Positions 45,347-55,764 of a DNA stretch of 64,000 nt are shown one piece after another (the first letter of the stretch is position 1; each line of letters starts with the position of its first letter). A model generated the notes under the pieces. The model made no database searches, was not told the origin of the DNA, and worked only from the letters and a program-made list of their open reading frames with translations. The DNA is from Deroplatys truncata (lineage: Eukaryota; Arthropoda; Insecta; Mantodea; Mantidae). The DNA lies in NCBI GenBank assembly GCA_030765065.1, contig CM060985.1:173188096-173252095 (forward strand), in the 5' to 3' direction. The translations under genes and the position numbers were made by a program.

Positions 45347-45775
45347 TAGTTAAAGAGCGTCCATAAATAAAACTCAATTTAAATTTATCTTCTAAACTTG
45401 CGACACGATTCTGAAGAAACTCTCCCCACTCCAAATTATCCATTGCATGCAAAATGTTGACGTGTTTTATTTTCTCTAAAATTGCTCAAAAGATTTTGAT
45501 TAAAATATACGTTTAAATTATTTAACGTATATTTCGAATTTTCTGCGAAAGGTCCCTGAACTTTTAGAAGTAGGAAAAATCTTACTACACAAAAAATGTA
45601 GAGCTCGTTAAAGACGCAATTTATGTAACATGCTTTTTGTGAAGTAAACTCCGAGACATTGTTATTGATTTGAATTTTGAAATACTCCGTGTCTCTCTCG
45701 TGGTCATGCAAAGAGCATGGAATTTCAAAGCCATCGTACAGCGACCGCTCTGTAAGAAATTGACCACCACTGCGG

Positions 45776-46600
45776 TGTGGAAATAATAGCGTATGCGTCA
45801 TATGCACTGTCGGTTAGGTTAAGTTTACCTGAATAAGGTTATTTCCGGGTTTTCTCTCATACTAAGTGGACGGAAGCTAGGTAACCTAAAGCTCTAGGGA
45901 CCCCGGGCGCATTTCGCCCATTCGCCGTCCGATGTGACCCCAGCAGGTTAAAGGACGTAGATGAATCATCAAAGCACAGCTCTTCCTACATGTGGAAATG
46001 TGAATTGAAACTTTATCTAGGTGAGAGGTGAGATTTATAAATCTTACAGCTTTTATCCAAATGTTTTCAAAATTGTGTCACACTGCTCTACCCGAATTAT
46101 AAGCGTGTTGTAAATTTCATGTCCATATCTAATATTTTTTGGGAAAAAAATACATTTTACTTTAATTATGGTAATAAACTGTTCAGTTTTCACAAAAAGG
46201 AAAGAACTACCATATTATTTAAATGCTAATGAACAAAGCTGCATATACATTTTTATTCATACTATGAATGAAAAAAAAAAGCTTTAAATATAATTTATTT
46301 AACAACATCCTCAATGGTCGAATTGTCATATCTTGAGGAATTTTAAAGTGTATCAAAAACCATATGCCAGTTTTCTTTAAGTTCATTCTCTCTGAGCTGC
46401 TGAAAATTTGAGCAAGATTGTGTACAAACCACGTGGTACATTACGTGCAAGATTTTTAATGCGAAAAAGTGGAAGAAAAATCAAAATCAAGTAAAAGACA
46501 TTGGAAGTAAGTACAGGTGAAGTACTCTTGGGCGTTTAAATGGTCACGTGTAGAAGCTTTAAAGGGCCCTGAGATCAAAATTATAATATGTAATTGAAGC
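45776..46600. other. No gene recognised
   Basis: About 0.8 kb of AT-rich sequence without recognised coding or repeat content. Confidence 0.45.
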
Positions 46601-47382
46601 TAAAGGTTCAAAGTATTGCATTCAGCCCAAAAATTCGATACCAAGATTTCATGAGAAATATATATTTTTTGAGATCCCCTAAATCCCCCCCATAAAGCAT
46701 TTTTAGAAGGTCTGTGTGTGTGTGTATGTGTGTGTGTGAGAGAGAACAGCATAACTAAAAACGAAAAATCAGCTAAATACCTACCGAACTTTGTATTTAG
46801 CTTCAGTACCTTCTAAAGATGCGACACGAAGATTTTTCAAGAAAATCCCCTTAACCCCAATTATCCTTTACATGGAACATTTTTCGTTATTTTGTTTTTC
46901 TAAAAAACACATCTAATACTTCAAGACACCATATATTAAACATGTTTACATGACAAATAAGAAGTTGGTATATCTTGAATTTTCTGGGAGTAGCCTTTGA
47001 GGTCGTGTTCATTCGGAAGGAATTATTGTATAACTGGCAAACGTTAAGGGATAAACGAAAACGTACTACACAAAAAATGTAGATCTCTTTAAAACACACA
47101 GTTTATTTAAAATAAGTTTTCTGTGGTATAAGCCGTTTCTGAGATATGTTAGATATTAATAGTTCGAATTGTTCATTACTTCGTCATTTCAGTTGTTTCT
47201 CGCGATGTCATGGAAACAGTATGAAATTTTAAGGCCACCATATAGCATCCAGTTGTTAAACATTTGACTATCGCTGTTCTCTTTGTATCTATAACGAAAT
47301 GTGTAATGTAGCTATTTCTGCAAAGGTAGTAATAAAGATAGAGGATAGAGAAAGTAATGTGGGCGTATCACATCAGATTTTT
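46601..47382 (+). mobile_element. Family A copy 21
   Basis: Lacks the first ~30 bp. Runs from AAAGTATTGCATTCAGCCCA to GATAGAGAAAGTAATGTGGG and CACATCAGATTTTTTT. The TG site is moderately expanded (46,711-46,739). The right half is subtype 2. Confidence 0.88.
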
Positions 47383-47454
47383 TTAACATAAAAACTAATT
47401 TTTGAATTTTTTGATAATTTTGACCAAATTTCAGTTATGGACACCCTTAACAAG

Positions 47455-47530
47455 ACAGACAATAAGCTTTTGTAAAATAGTTTGTAAAGTTAGAGTAGAG
47501 AAAGTCCTGTGAGTACAACACATCACAACT
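47455..47530 (+). mobile_element. Family A terminal fragment
   Basis: About 75 bp: AATAAGCTTTTGTAAAATAG, then AGAGTAGAGAAAGTCCTGTG and CAACACATC. An extra right end just beyond copy 21. Confidence 0.7.
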
Positions 47531-47846
47531 TTTTTCCTACCTCTAATGTACATTATATTCTTTTACAGAGTAACGTATAGTAGAACATTTTCAGTTTAAA
47601 TACTTCTGTAATCAGTGTAAAGCTGCTTCTACACGATGAAATTTTTGCCAAATTCAATGCTTTACAAAACCTTCTAAGAGTTGTCACAACTTCTCGTGTG
47701 AAATTACTTTGAAGACTTTTAAAATCTAAGGACATGCTCTAAACGGTGATAATGATTTGATGGCTTTGGCCAATGTAATACGAGTATTTAGAGTGCATCA
47801 CGAAATCTGCAACGTGGCTGAAAGCGAAAAGTAAACAAAAATTGCT
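47531..47846. other. No gene recognised
   Basis: Spacer before the inverted SINE. No recognisable content. Confidence 0.5.
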
Positions 47847-47858
47847 ACCTGGGCAAGG

Positions 47859-48132
47859 AAATTGAATTAAATTGAGTTTTATTTATGGACGCTCTTTAAC
47901 TGCTGTGGTCCTTAGCGTCCCATTCTATATTGGGCGTGAAAGACCGGGAATTTTGCTCAGGCTTGAGGTTCTTTTACGTGCCGTAAATCTACGACACGGG
48001 ACCACGTGCTTTACTTCCCTTCCGAAGGAAGCCATGCTAAGGATTTTTACGCCAGAAAAAAACCCTCCGCCGGGTTTGAACCCGCGACCTCGGGAACTAG
48101 AGGCTAGCATGGTAACCACTACACCACGGAGG
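47859..48132 (-). mobile_element. tRNA-derived SINE S1, complete, with target duplication
   Basis: Minus-strand copy flanked by ACCTGGGCAAGG (47,847-47,858) and ACCTGCGCAAGG (48,133-48,144). The head is the cleanest in the window: on the minus strand CCTCCGTGGTGTAGTGGTTA (A box) and GGGTTCAAACCCGGCGGAGG (B box and stem). The tail reads AAAACTCAATTTAATTC on the minus strand. Confidence 0.95.
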
Positions 48133-48144
48133 ACCTGCGCAAGG

Positions 48145-48539
48145 GATGTCGTATGCGAGCTGATTATGTTATACGTAAGCTGGCCGTATCTGTACGAGTA
48201 TGTTGTGGGCTCCGTGGATCACCCACCACAACAAGATGAAGACGAGGCATATGAAGAAATTGACAGGCAGATTTTCGAAGTATGCTATAATGCATTAATG
48301 TAATGTTATATAGTGTAGTTAATCTATCAATTCATTTCCATCGCATTCCTTAATCGTAATCTGATTTCATGGTTTATAATACGTGAAAATGCTATGTAAT
48401 AACGTAAAGGACAATATTTTACTCGTATAGCAAGTTGTTATAGCACGATGCTAATAGTAAATTACTTTGCACGTAATAAATTATCAATGTGTTTTGAAAG
48501 GGTTAAATTTGGCAAAAAGACAACGTGTAAATATATATA
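48145..48539. other. No gene recognised
   Basis: A short plus-strand frame after the SINE (48,145-48,303) reads CELIMLYVSWPYLYEYVVGS then VDHPPQQDEDEAYEEIDRQI. It has no motif I can name and may be chance or a remnant. Confidence 0.35.
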
Positions 48540-49301
48540 CAGAGAGAGCCAAAAAACTACGAACCGGCTGCGCGGTGTTTTTCCTGTCCGCGTCCTCGGC
48601 GCTCGTTGCTGTCTGCCGCTATCATAGAAAGACGCGTACATTTTTAAAACTACTTTTAAAGGCTTTATTTACCAACTTTATGAAAGGAGATGCTGAAACT
48701 GGCCACCGTCGTTGTCCATACATTTTTGGCACCAATTTTTTTCGAATCAACAGCTGAAACCCGTGAATACAGTTTTGCTCCCTGTTTTTTAGAGAATTAA
48801 CAGACAGGGAGCGTGATTTTGTCTTTTTTCAACAAGACTCTGCAACAGCTCATACGGCTAATATTTCCATGAGAACAATTGAAAGTGCGTTTGGGGACAG
48901 AATTATTAGTAGAGATTTGTGGCCCCCTCGGTCCCCCGACCTAACTCCCTGCGATTTCTATCTCTGGGCTAACTTAAAACAAAGTGTACAAGACAAACCC
49001 AAACACCCTGGAAGAATTAAAACACAATATCCGCCAGGAAATTGCCAGCATTTCTCAACGTGAACTACGGCGAATGATGGATAGTTTCCGAAAGAGATGC
49101 CAAAAATGTATGGACAACGACGGTGGCCAGTTTCAGCATCTCCTTTCATAAAGTTGGTAAGTAAAGCCTTTAAAAGTAGTTTTAAAAATGTTGTATGGTT
49201 TCATCCGCGCCTTACTATAATAATGGCAACGGCAACGTGCGCCGAGGACGCAGACAGGAAAAACACCGCGCAGCCGGTTCGTAGTTTTTTGGCGTTCCTT
49301 G
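48540..49301 (+). mobile_element. Long-TIR mariner-like element L, copy 2
   Basis: The left end is CAGAGAGAGCCAAAAAACTA after TA (48,538-48,539). The right end is the complement of the same repeat but its outermost bases are altered (TTTTTTGGCGTTCCTTGTGT). Terminal repeats extend about 190-210 bp. The core between them encodes a piece of transposase on the plus strand. Confidence 0.85.
48800..49165 (+). pseudogene. Mariner-like transposase catalytic C-terminal fragment
   Basis: Plus strand: FVFFQQDSATAHTANISM (second catalytic Asp), FGDRIISRDLWPPRSPDLTP then CDFYLWANLKQSV (third Asp), and a C-terminus reaching MDSFRKRCQKCMDNDGGQFQ. Thirty-eight residues separate the two Asp residues, against about 41 in the rosa-type family I compare it with; three residues look deleted after ISRD. 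The N-terminus and first Asp are missing. Confidence 0.8.
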
Positions 49302-50004
49302 TGTGCGTTTCCTGCATTTGAGGGTCCGATGAGGAATAGGCAATTGATGTTCGTTTCCTGTAGTCTGTCAACTCTTGAATTGAAAAACAAGTTTGATCAT
49401 GTACCTACAAGGGGTTTACAACCAGTCAGTTGTGGCAGTCAAGAGACGTGACAAGACATACTGTTGCATTCACCCACCTTCTGCTTAGAGAACAATAACC
49501 TTTCACGGACGTTACACATCAGAAACTGAACATGCAGTTAAAATAGTTAAATCAAATGAATCCTTCAGCGCGTCCGCAACTTCGCAAACTGTACTTAACG
49601 GCCAGTTAGAGGCCTGCGATCCATTTCCTGATAAGGCTACTGGCGCCGTGCTTCCAGTGTTTCAATATAAAGAGAGTCTTGTGCCTTTTGTATTACTTCC
49701 GGCACTTCATGTTAGCCCTTCCTCTTTTCTAGGGAATTCCGTTGATAAACTATTGCGGTCGTATCTCTTCCTGTACCAAACATTTCAGATTCTCTTTAAC
49801 ACGTCCTTGCCTGTTCCCAAGCCTTCTACTTTCAGGTAGGTGAAGTGCTGCACACCCGGTCAAACTAAAACTGGCCCGTCCCCTTCGAGAGAGCGCGCGG
49901 TTCACAACCGTCGACTTCTGTGCACCGGTTTGGCTAACTCTGTAATACAAGTCAATGTCACATTTCAGAAGTCTGTTGTAAAATAAGTACTTGACATATC
50001 AGTG
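49302..50004. other. No gene recognised
   Basis: About 0.7 kb without recognised genes or repeats. Confidence 0.45.
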
Positions 50005-50905
50005 TGAATGATATACCAAATGAAAGGCAATCTCCCAAAGTTTGTTTGCTGTGCATTACAAGTGTCCAATGTGTGCGCCTCTGGTTACACGGGAGACATC
50101 CAGGCGATAGTCCAATTCTGCCCACAGCACCAGCATGTCACGGTCGATCGTTGCTATCGCTGCTGTAATGCGATCTCGGAGGTCCTTCAAGTCAGCTGCA
50201 AGTGGTGGAATGAACACCCTATTCTTCAGATATCCCCAGAGAAAGAAATCACATGGTGTTAAGTCCGGGGATAGGGGCGGCCAACGAAACAATGCGATGT
50301 CATTGTCAGCATTTCGTCCAATCCAACGTCGCGGTAAGTTCTGGTTCAGGTACGCGTGCACGAGTCGATGGAAGTGGGATGGGGCCCCGTCGTGTTGGAA
50401 AACAAGGTCACCTTTGTCATTTGCGGCATAAGCTATTGTTCTAACATGTTCAGATAAGTGATGCCAGTCGCTGTTGTTCAGTTCCCCGACAAGTGAAACG
50501 TTGCTTCGTCGCTGAAGACGAGTCTATCACCAAAATCATCATCTGCCATTGCAGCTTGCTTGTCGATGGCAAATTGTGTACGAACTTCCTTGTCACCATC
50601 TGTGAGCGCCTGCAGGAGTTGCAGTTTTCACCTTCAGTTGTTTGCAAGAATCCGCCACACAGTCGACTGAGACATTCCCAGCTGCAGACTTGCACGATTT
50701 GTCCACAGACACAGGCAACCAGTGCGCTCTTGATGGCCGTGCGATCTGGCGCATCCTTGTGAAAACGAGTGCGAAATCGCCGCTGAACAGTCACAGTAAC
50801 CTCTGCTTTCACGGTCTCATTACCTGTGAACGCCAATTTGTACACTCCTGCCGCCTATCGGCCAACCGCGTCACGTGACACAAACTTTAGAGTTTCTGTT
50901 ATATT
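50005..50905 (-). mobile_element. Rosa-like mariner element, internally deleted
   Basis: Edges near 50,036 (CCCAAAGTTTGTTTGC) and 50,890 (complement of TCTAAAGTTTGTGTCACG) are mutually inverted. Between them lies a degraded transposase on the minus strand. Exact termini and target duplication were not resolved. Confidence 0.6.
50056..50870 (-). pseudogene. Rosa-like mariner transposase, frameshifted
   Basis: N-terminal part: VTVQRRFRTRFHKDAPDRTA (DUF4817-like DNA-binding region). The first catalytic Asp is in RLVFSDEATFHLSG, then a stop and deletion. The second is in a HxGAPSHFHRL-type block around 50,370. The third is in WPPLSPDLTPCDFFLWGYLK. A C-terminus with MLVLWAELDYRLDVSRVTRG follows. 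Frames shift at least twice and the D1-D2 interval is much too short. A different lineage from element L but the same broad family. Confidence 0.8.
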
Positions 50906-51770
50906 ACTCGAACTGCGTTAGTTGCTACCTTCTGTCGTGCTCTAAGCATTAGAGTTTGTGCATTGTGCATCTTAAAGGTGAAAGTGTATTGAACATAATG
51001 ATCTGTGCTGTGTGTGATTTGCTCAAGAGTGTTCTTGTTATTATTGCTGTTCTTGTCTTATTATTCCACTGAAATGCTTACCGACAAATTCACGCTTTAA
51101 CAACGCATTTTTATTGTACGTACGATACATACGTAAAAAGTGAATCGTGTTTCAGGAGTCATTTTCTCGTATTCCAGTTCCAGGTAGAGAAATTTTTAGA
51201 CTCTGGTTAATAAGTTTAGGACAATGGGATCGCTAAACGCTAACGGAGGAAAAAATTGACGAAATTGATGCATCATTCGAACCCTTAAAAAAAAAAAAAG
51301 TTTATAGGAACAATCGCCACACCATAGACGAGCTTAAGGACAACATAATGAGAGTTATGCAAGAAGAACTTATACGTGTGAATGGAAATTTCATCCGAAG
51401 ATGCCAGGAAGGTCTGAATGCAAATAGACATAATTTTCAACTCCACTTACAACAAGGTTGTAGTACATGTAACTATTACTCGTAAGTAATCCTGGAGATT
51501 TAGAATGGAAAACTCTCCAGTGTAATACACAATGCGCGGGGCAGGCATACGCGCGATCCGCGGCCCCGCAATGTAAGGTCACACTGTTGTCATGATACTT
51601 GCATGTTCATCCCGAGAGGTAGCTTTAAACGGAAGAACCATCCTATCTGTTAATACATTCCAGATGCATCAACTCTATTACGTAATTTATCTGATTCATA
51701 CGGTTATGGAAAATATAAATTTGACAATTGTCTTCAAATATATTAGGATAAACGATGATAAATGAGCAAC
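50906..51770. other. No gene recognised
   Basis: About 0.9 kb of mainly AT-rich sequence without recognised content. Confidence 0.45.
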
Positions 51771-51772
51771 TA

Positions 51773-52546
51773 CAGAGAGAGCCAAAAAACTACGAACCGT
51801 CTGTGCGGTATTTTTCCTGTCCGCGTCCTCGGCGCTATCATAGAAAGGCGCGGATGAAACCATACAACATTTTTAAAACTACTTTTAAAGGCTTTACTTT
51901 CCAACTTTATGAAAGGAAACGCTGAAACTGGCACCGTCGTTGTCCATACATTTTTGGCACCTCTTTAGGAAACTATCCATCACTCGCAATTTTTTTCGAG
52001 TCAACAGTTGAAGCCCTTACATATGTGAATACCTACAATTTTGGCGCCTTTTTTTTTTAAAGAGAATTAACAGACAGGGGGCCTGATTTTGCCTTTTTTC
52101 AACAACACTCTGCAACAGTTCATACGGCCAATATTTCGATGAGAACAATTTGAAAGTGTGTTTGAGGACAGAATTATTAGTAGAGATTTGTGGCCCCCTC
52201 GGTCCCCCGGCCTAACCCCCTGCGATTTCTATCTGTGGGGTAACTTAAAACAAAGTGTACAAGACAAATCCACCCGGAAGAATTAAAACAAAATATCCGC
52301 CAGGAAATTTCTCAACGTGAACTACGGCGAGTGATGGATAGTTTCCTAAAGAAGTGCCAAAAATGTATGGACAACGACGGTGGCCAGTTTCAGCATCTCC
52401 TTTCATAAAGTTGGTAAGTAAAGCCTTTAAAAATGTTGTATGGTTTCATCCGCGCCTTTCTATGATAGCGGTAGACGGCAGCGAGCGCCGAGGAGGCGAA
52501 CAGGAAAAACATCGCGCTGCGGGTCGTAGTTTTTTGGCTCACCTTG
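51773..52546 (+). mobile_element. Long-TIR mariner-like element L, copy 3
   Basis: 774 bp with TA at 51,771-51,772 and 52,547-52,548. The left end CAGAGAGAGCCAAAAAACTA and right end (complement CAAGGTGAGCCAAAAAACTA) start inverted repeats of about 210 bp. The core has the same transposase piece as copy 2 (WPPRSPGLTPCDFYLWGNLK) with frameshifts; the SPD aspartate is Gly but the catalytic CDF is kept. Confidence 0.9.
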
Positions 52547-52548
52547 TA

Positions 52549-52959
52549 GTCTGTATCGCACAACAACGTATTGCACGACAGCAGCCTGTTGAGAGAATGC
52601 AGGAACAGAAGATTTTCGTGTCCTGGCCAGTTTGCGCAGTCGCCAGCCACAGTAAATTCGATAATGAAGTGCTCGGAATGCATAACGACGAATAGTGGGA
52701 GTGAAAGAAATAGCCGGTGATTGCCTACAGAAGAGTAACTGTTTTAAGGTCAAGCGAAGCTAAACGAGGGCAGACGGAGCCTGTTTGTAGAGAAGACCAA
52801 AAGAAAAGAAAAAGAAAAACAAGGCCATCCGGTGATATACGCTCGTCAGACTACAGAGCCTTTGGCTGGCGTCCTGCACACGTACCACTACTTCATTTGG
52901 GTTCAGAGTCCTCGCAGCACACGACATTCCCTACTCGCTCTTCCACAAACTATTCTTAC
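52549..52959. other. No gene recognised
   Basis: Somewhat GC-richer spacer. Short frames on both strands have no motif I can assign. Confidence 0.4.
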
Positions 52960-52969
52960 AAAAGCTTAT

Positions 52970-53773
52970 TTTTACTTTCTCTACTACGTATAGCAAGTAG
53001 GGGAAGTATTGTATTCCACCCAAAAATTCGATACCGAGATTTCACTGGAAGCACATGTTTTGAGGGCCCCTGAATCCAAATAAAGCATTTTTGGAAACAT
53101 CTCCGTGTGTGTGTTTGTGAACAGCATAACTCAAAAACGAAAAGTCGGATAAATACCAAACTTGGTATTTGAGTTTAGTATCTTCCAAGTATGCGACACG
53201 AAGATTTTCTAGAAATCTTCCCACCCCAACTACCCTTTAGATGGAACAGTTTTCGAAAATTTTGATTTTCTCAAAAATGGTTAAAGCGATTTTGATTAAA
53301 ATACCACTTCTTTAAGATAGGTCATTCTTGGTAAATGAAATGTTTATCTTGAATTTTCTGGAAATGTCCCCAAAAGTCGTCTTCATTCTGAATGACTTGT
53401 ATAGCTGGTAAACCGTAAGAGATGGACAAAAGTTTACTATACAAAATATGTAGATCTCGTTAAAACACATAATTTATGTCATATACATTCTTTTTTTCTT
53501 GAGTGAACGTTTCCAAGATATTCCTCGTTATTTGTTTGAATTTTCCAATACTTATACTTTTTCTCAAATGGGAATTTGTTATTCGTTTTTTATGTCCTGG
53601 ACATGCAAAGAGAATGGAATGCAACCAGCTCTTAAAACATTTGACTATCGTTTAAAGTCTACTATATTCCCCTTGTATCTCGATTAACATGAAGTAGATG
53701 GAGAATAAGTGTTTGTAAAAATAGTTTGTACAAGAGTAGAGAAAGTCATGTGAGTGTAACACATCAGATTTTT
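52970..53773 (+). mobile_element. Family A copy 22, full length
   Basis: From ATTTTTACTTTCTCTACTAC to GTAGAGAAAGTCATGTGAGT and CACATCAGATTTTT. Just upstream, ACAAACTATTCTTACAAAAG is the complement of the family's right part, so the left flank is again a piece of inverted family A. Confidence 0.92.
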
Positions 53774-54524
53774 CTATCTGCTTGTTAATACAGCTATACT
53801 TTTACAGAAATAGTTTCATTAGACATTTCGTTGTAGGTACAAGGGGACACACAGGGAAATTAATATATAGTCAAATGTTAAAAAGTGGGTGGCTATATTT
53901 TAGCCTTAAAATTCCATACTTTCAGTGACATGCGAGAAACAACTGAATGTCGACAGCACTTCAACGATAAAGTAGTGAAAAAATTCAGGCTAACAGCTAA
54001 TGTTGCAAAAAAGTTATTTTAAATAAATTCTGTGTTTTAAATAAATATACTATTTTCTTTTGTGGTAGTTTCCGTCTATCGCTTAACGTTTACCAGTTAT
54101 ACAAGATTATACAAAATCCTTCCGAATGAAGAGAACTTTAAAGGTTACTGCCAGGAATTTCAATATATACATTTTATTTGTCATGTAAATATATTTAATA
54201 TATGATATTTTAAAGAAAATAGAACCGTTTTTTAAAGGATCCAAAATTTCGAAAAATCTTCCATGTAAATCATAGTTTGGGGTGGAGCGATTTTCTTGAA
54301 TATCTTCGTGTCGAATCTTTAGAAGGTACAGAATTTAAATACCAAATTTAGTGTTTATCCGACTTAGGTCGGAATATGCTGTACATACACAGGGACTTTT
54401 TTTTCTAATCCCCCCCTTTATTCGAGGGTCTCAAACAAGTATTTCCGGTGAAATCTCGGTATCGAATTCTTGGGTGGAATGCAACACCTTCTCTACTTGC
54501 TATATACCTGGTAGAGAAAGCTAA
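53774..54524 (-). mobile_element. Family A copy 23, inverted
   Basis: Begins at the internal breakpoint TTTTTCTATCTGC (tail-to-tail with copy 22) and ends with ATACCTGGTAGAGAAAGCTA. Subtype 2. Confidence 0.85.
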
Positions 54525-55034
54525 AATCATATAATATTATATGCTTGATGAATGGAAAAATAATTAACCATGCAGCAACACCGGAAATAAGCAATTATAT
54601 GCAGTATAAAACTTTACATGCAAGCACAGAAGAACGTGTTGCAAAACTTCATTCCATAGCACAAGTAAAACCGAACTAAACAAATCCGTTGCCTAATTGC
54701 GTGTAAATAGCTTATATTTTATAATAATCTGCAGGAGGCTGAGACAGCGGTAAGCATTTGTTTTATGTCAGCCGTGAGCTTAACCTGGGCTAATTTAAAC
54801 GAACAGTGAATGTCTCGGAAATGGTTAATGCTACGATATACATGTTTATGAACTGTTTTAACGAGGTTCATATAAAATTCAAGAATAAATAGGATCAATG
54901 GATAGTTAAGATAGCCTTACATCCCTTTAGGACAGTGGCCTCCTACGCTAGCCAGTCCAATGGGATACTTCAAGAAAAAGTTTTGTTCATACCAATATCT
55001 CAAACATAAGATATTTTAGCAAATACCATAAGCC
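54525..55034. other. No gene recognised
   Basis: AT-rich spacer without recognised content. Confidence 0.5.
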
Positions 55035-55736
55035 ATTTTTTTTACTTCCACTACTACTTATACTAAGTATTCCAGCCAAAAATTGACACAGAGACTTCAC
55101 AAGAAATACACGTTTTGAGACTCCATGAATAAAAAACAAAAATGTATGCGTGAACACCATAACTCAAAAACAAAAATTCGATTAAATGCTAAACTTGGTA
55201 CTTAACTTCAGCATCTTCCAAGGACGTGACAAAGGTTTTCAAGAATACCCCCACCCTATACTTCCTTTACATGGAAAATATTTATGTTGTAAAAATGGTT
55301 CTAACGATTTTGATTTGAATACATTTTAGGACATTTGCATGAAAAAATGTTTATCTTGAATTTTCTGGGAATCGCCTCTGAAGACGTCTTTATTCTGAAT
55401 GACTTTTGTATAACCGGTAAACCTTAAGAGATAGAGAAAATCTTACTAACCAAAAGTTTTGATCTTGTTATGGCACACAATTTATGTCAAATAAAATCAT
55501 TTGCGCCGTTAACCATTTTCGAGATAGCCTTTGGGAAGTCGTTATTCTTCTTTTTCTCGTGGTGATGCAAAGAGCGTGGAATTTCAAAGCCATCATATAG
55601 CTATATGCTCTTTAAAAAAAAATAAATCTGACTATCGACTTAGCCTACTGTATTCTTGTATACGTACAAGGAAATGCATGGATGGTAGAATGAGCTTTTG
55701 TAAGAATAGCTTGTGAAAGAGTGAGTAGAGAACACC
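55035..55736 (+). mobile_element. Family A copy 24, diverged
   Basis: From TTTTTTTACTTCCACTACTA to GAGTGAGTAGAGAACACCTC. Blocks are recognisable (AACTCAAAAACAAAAATTCG, AAATGCTAAACTTGGTAC) but more diverged and shortened. This looks like an old copy. Confidence 0.8.
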
Positions 55737-55764
55737 TCAGCGTCATTTTCTAAGAGTGTAGTTG

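Larger units (their letters stand above)
44126..45388 (+). mobile_element. tRNA-derived SINE S1, split by a long-TIR element
   Basis: The head (GTCCTCCGTGGGGCAGTGGT, GGGTTCAAACACGGCGGAGG) and body run to GGACGCTGAAGACCGTAG. The tail resumes at GTTAAAGAGCGTCCATAAAT, exactly as in the uninterrupted copy at 11,294-11,590. The interruption is the element at 44,368-45,346, with TA duplicated. A 9-bp duplication CTTCTAAAC flanks the SINE. Confidence 0.93.
43950..45775 (+). mobile_element. Family A copy 20, split by a SINE
   Basis: The left part (43,950-44,125) reads GCATTCCACCCAAAAATTCT to ACCAAAGGCACCTTCTAAAC. The right part (45,389-45,775) resumes with CTTCTAAACTTGCGACACGA and continues through GATTTTGATTAAAATATACG and CAAAGAGCATGGAATTTC. 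CTTCTAAAC is duplicated at the junction, the signature of the SINE insertion between. Confidence 0.9.

Noticed and set aside
47859-48132. A tRNA gene on the minus strand (clear A and B boxes)
   Set aside because: The tRNA-like part continues into a SINE body, has target duplications and occurs in multiple copies. It is a SINE head, not a functional tRNA gene.
47872-48303. A 143-codon plus-strand reading frame
   Set aside because: Its first ~87 codons are an inverted SINE read antisense. The remaining ~55 codons have no recognisable motif.
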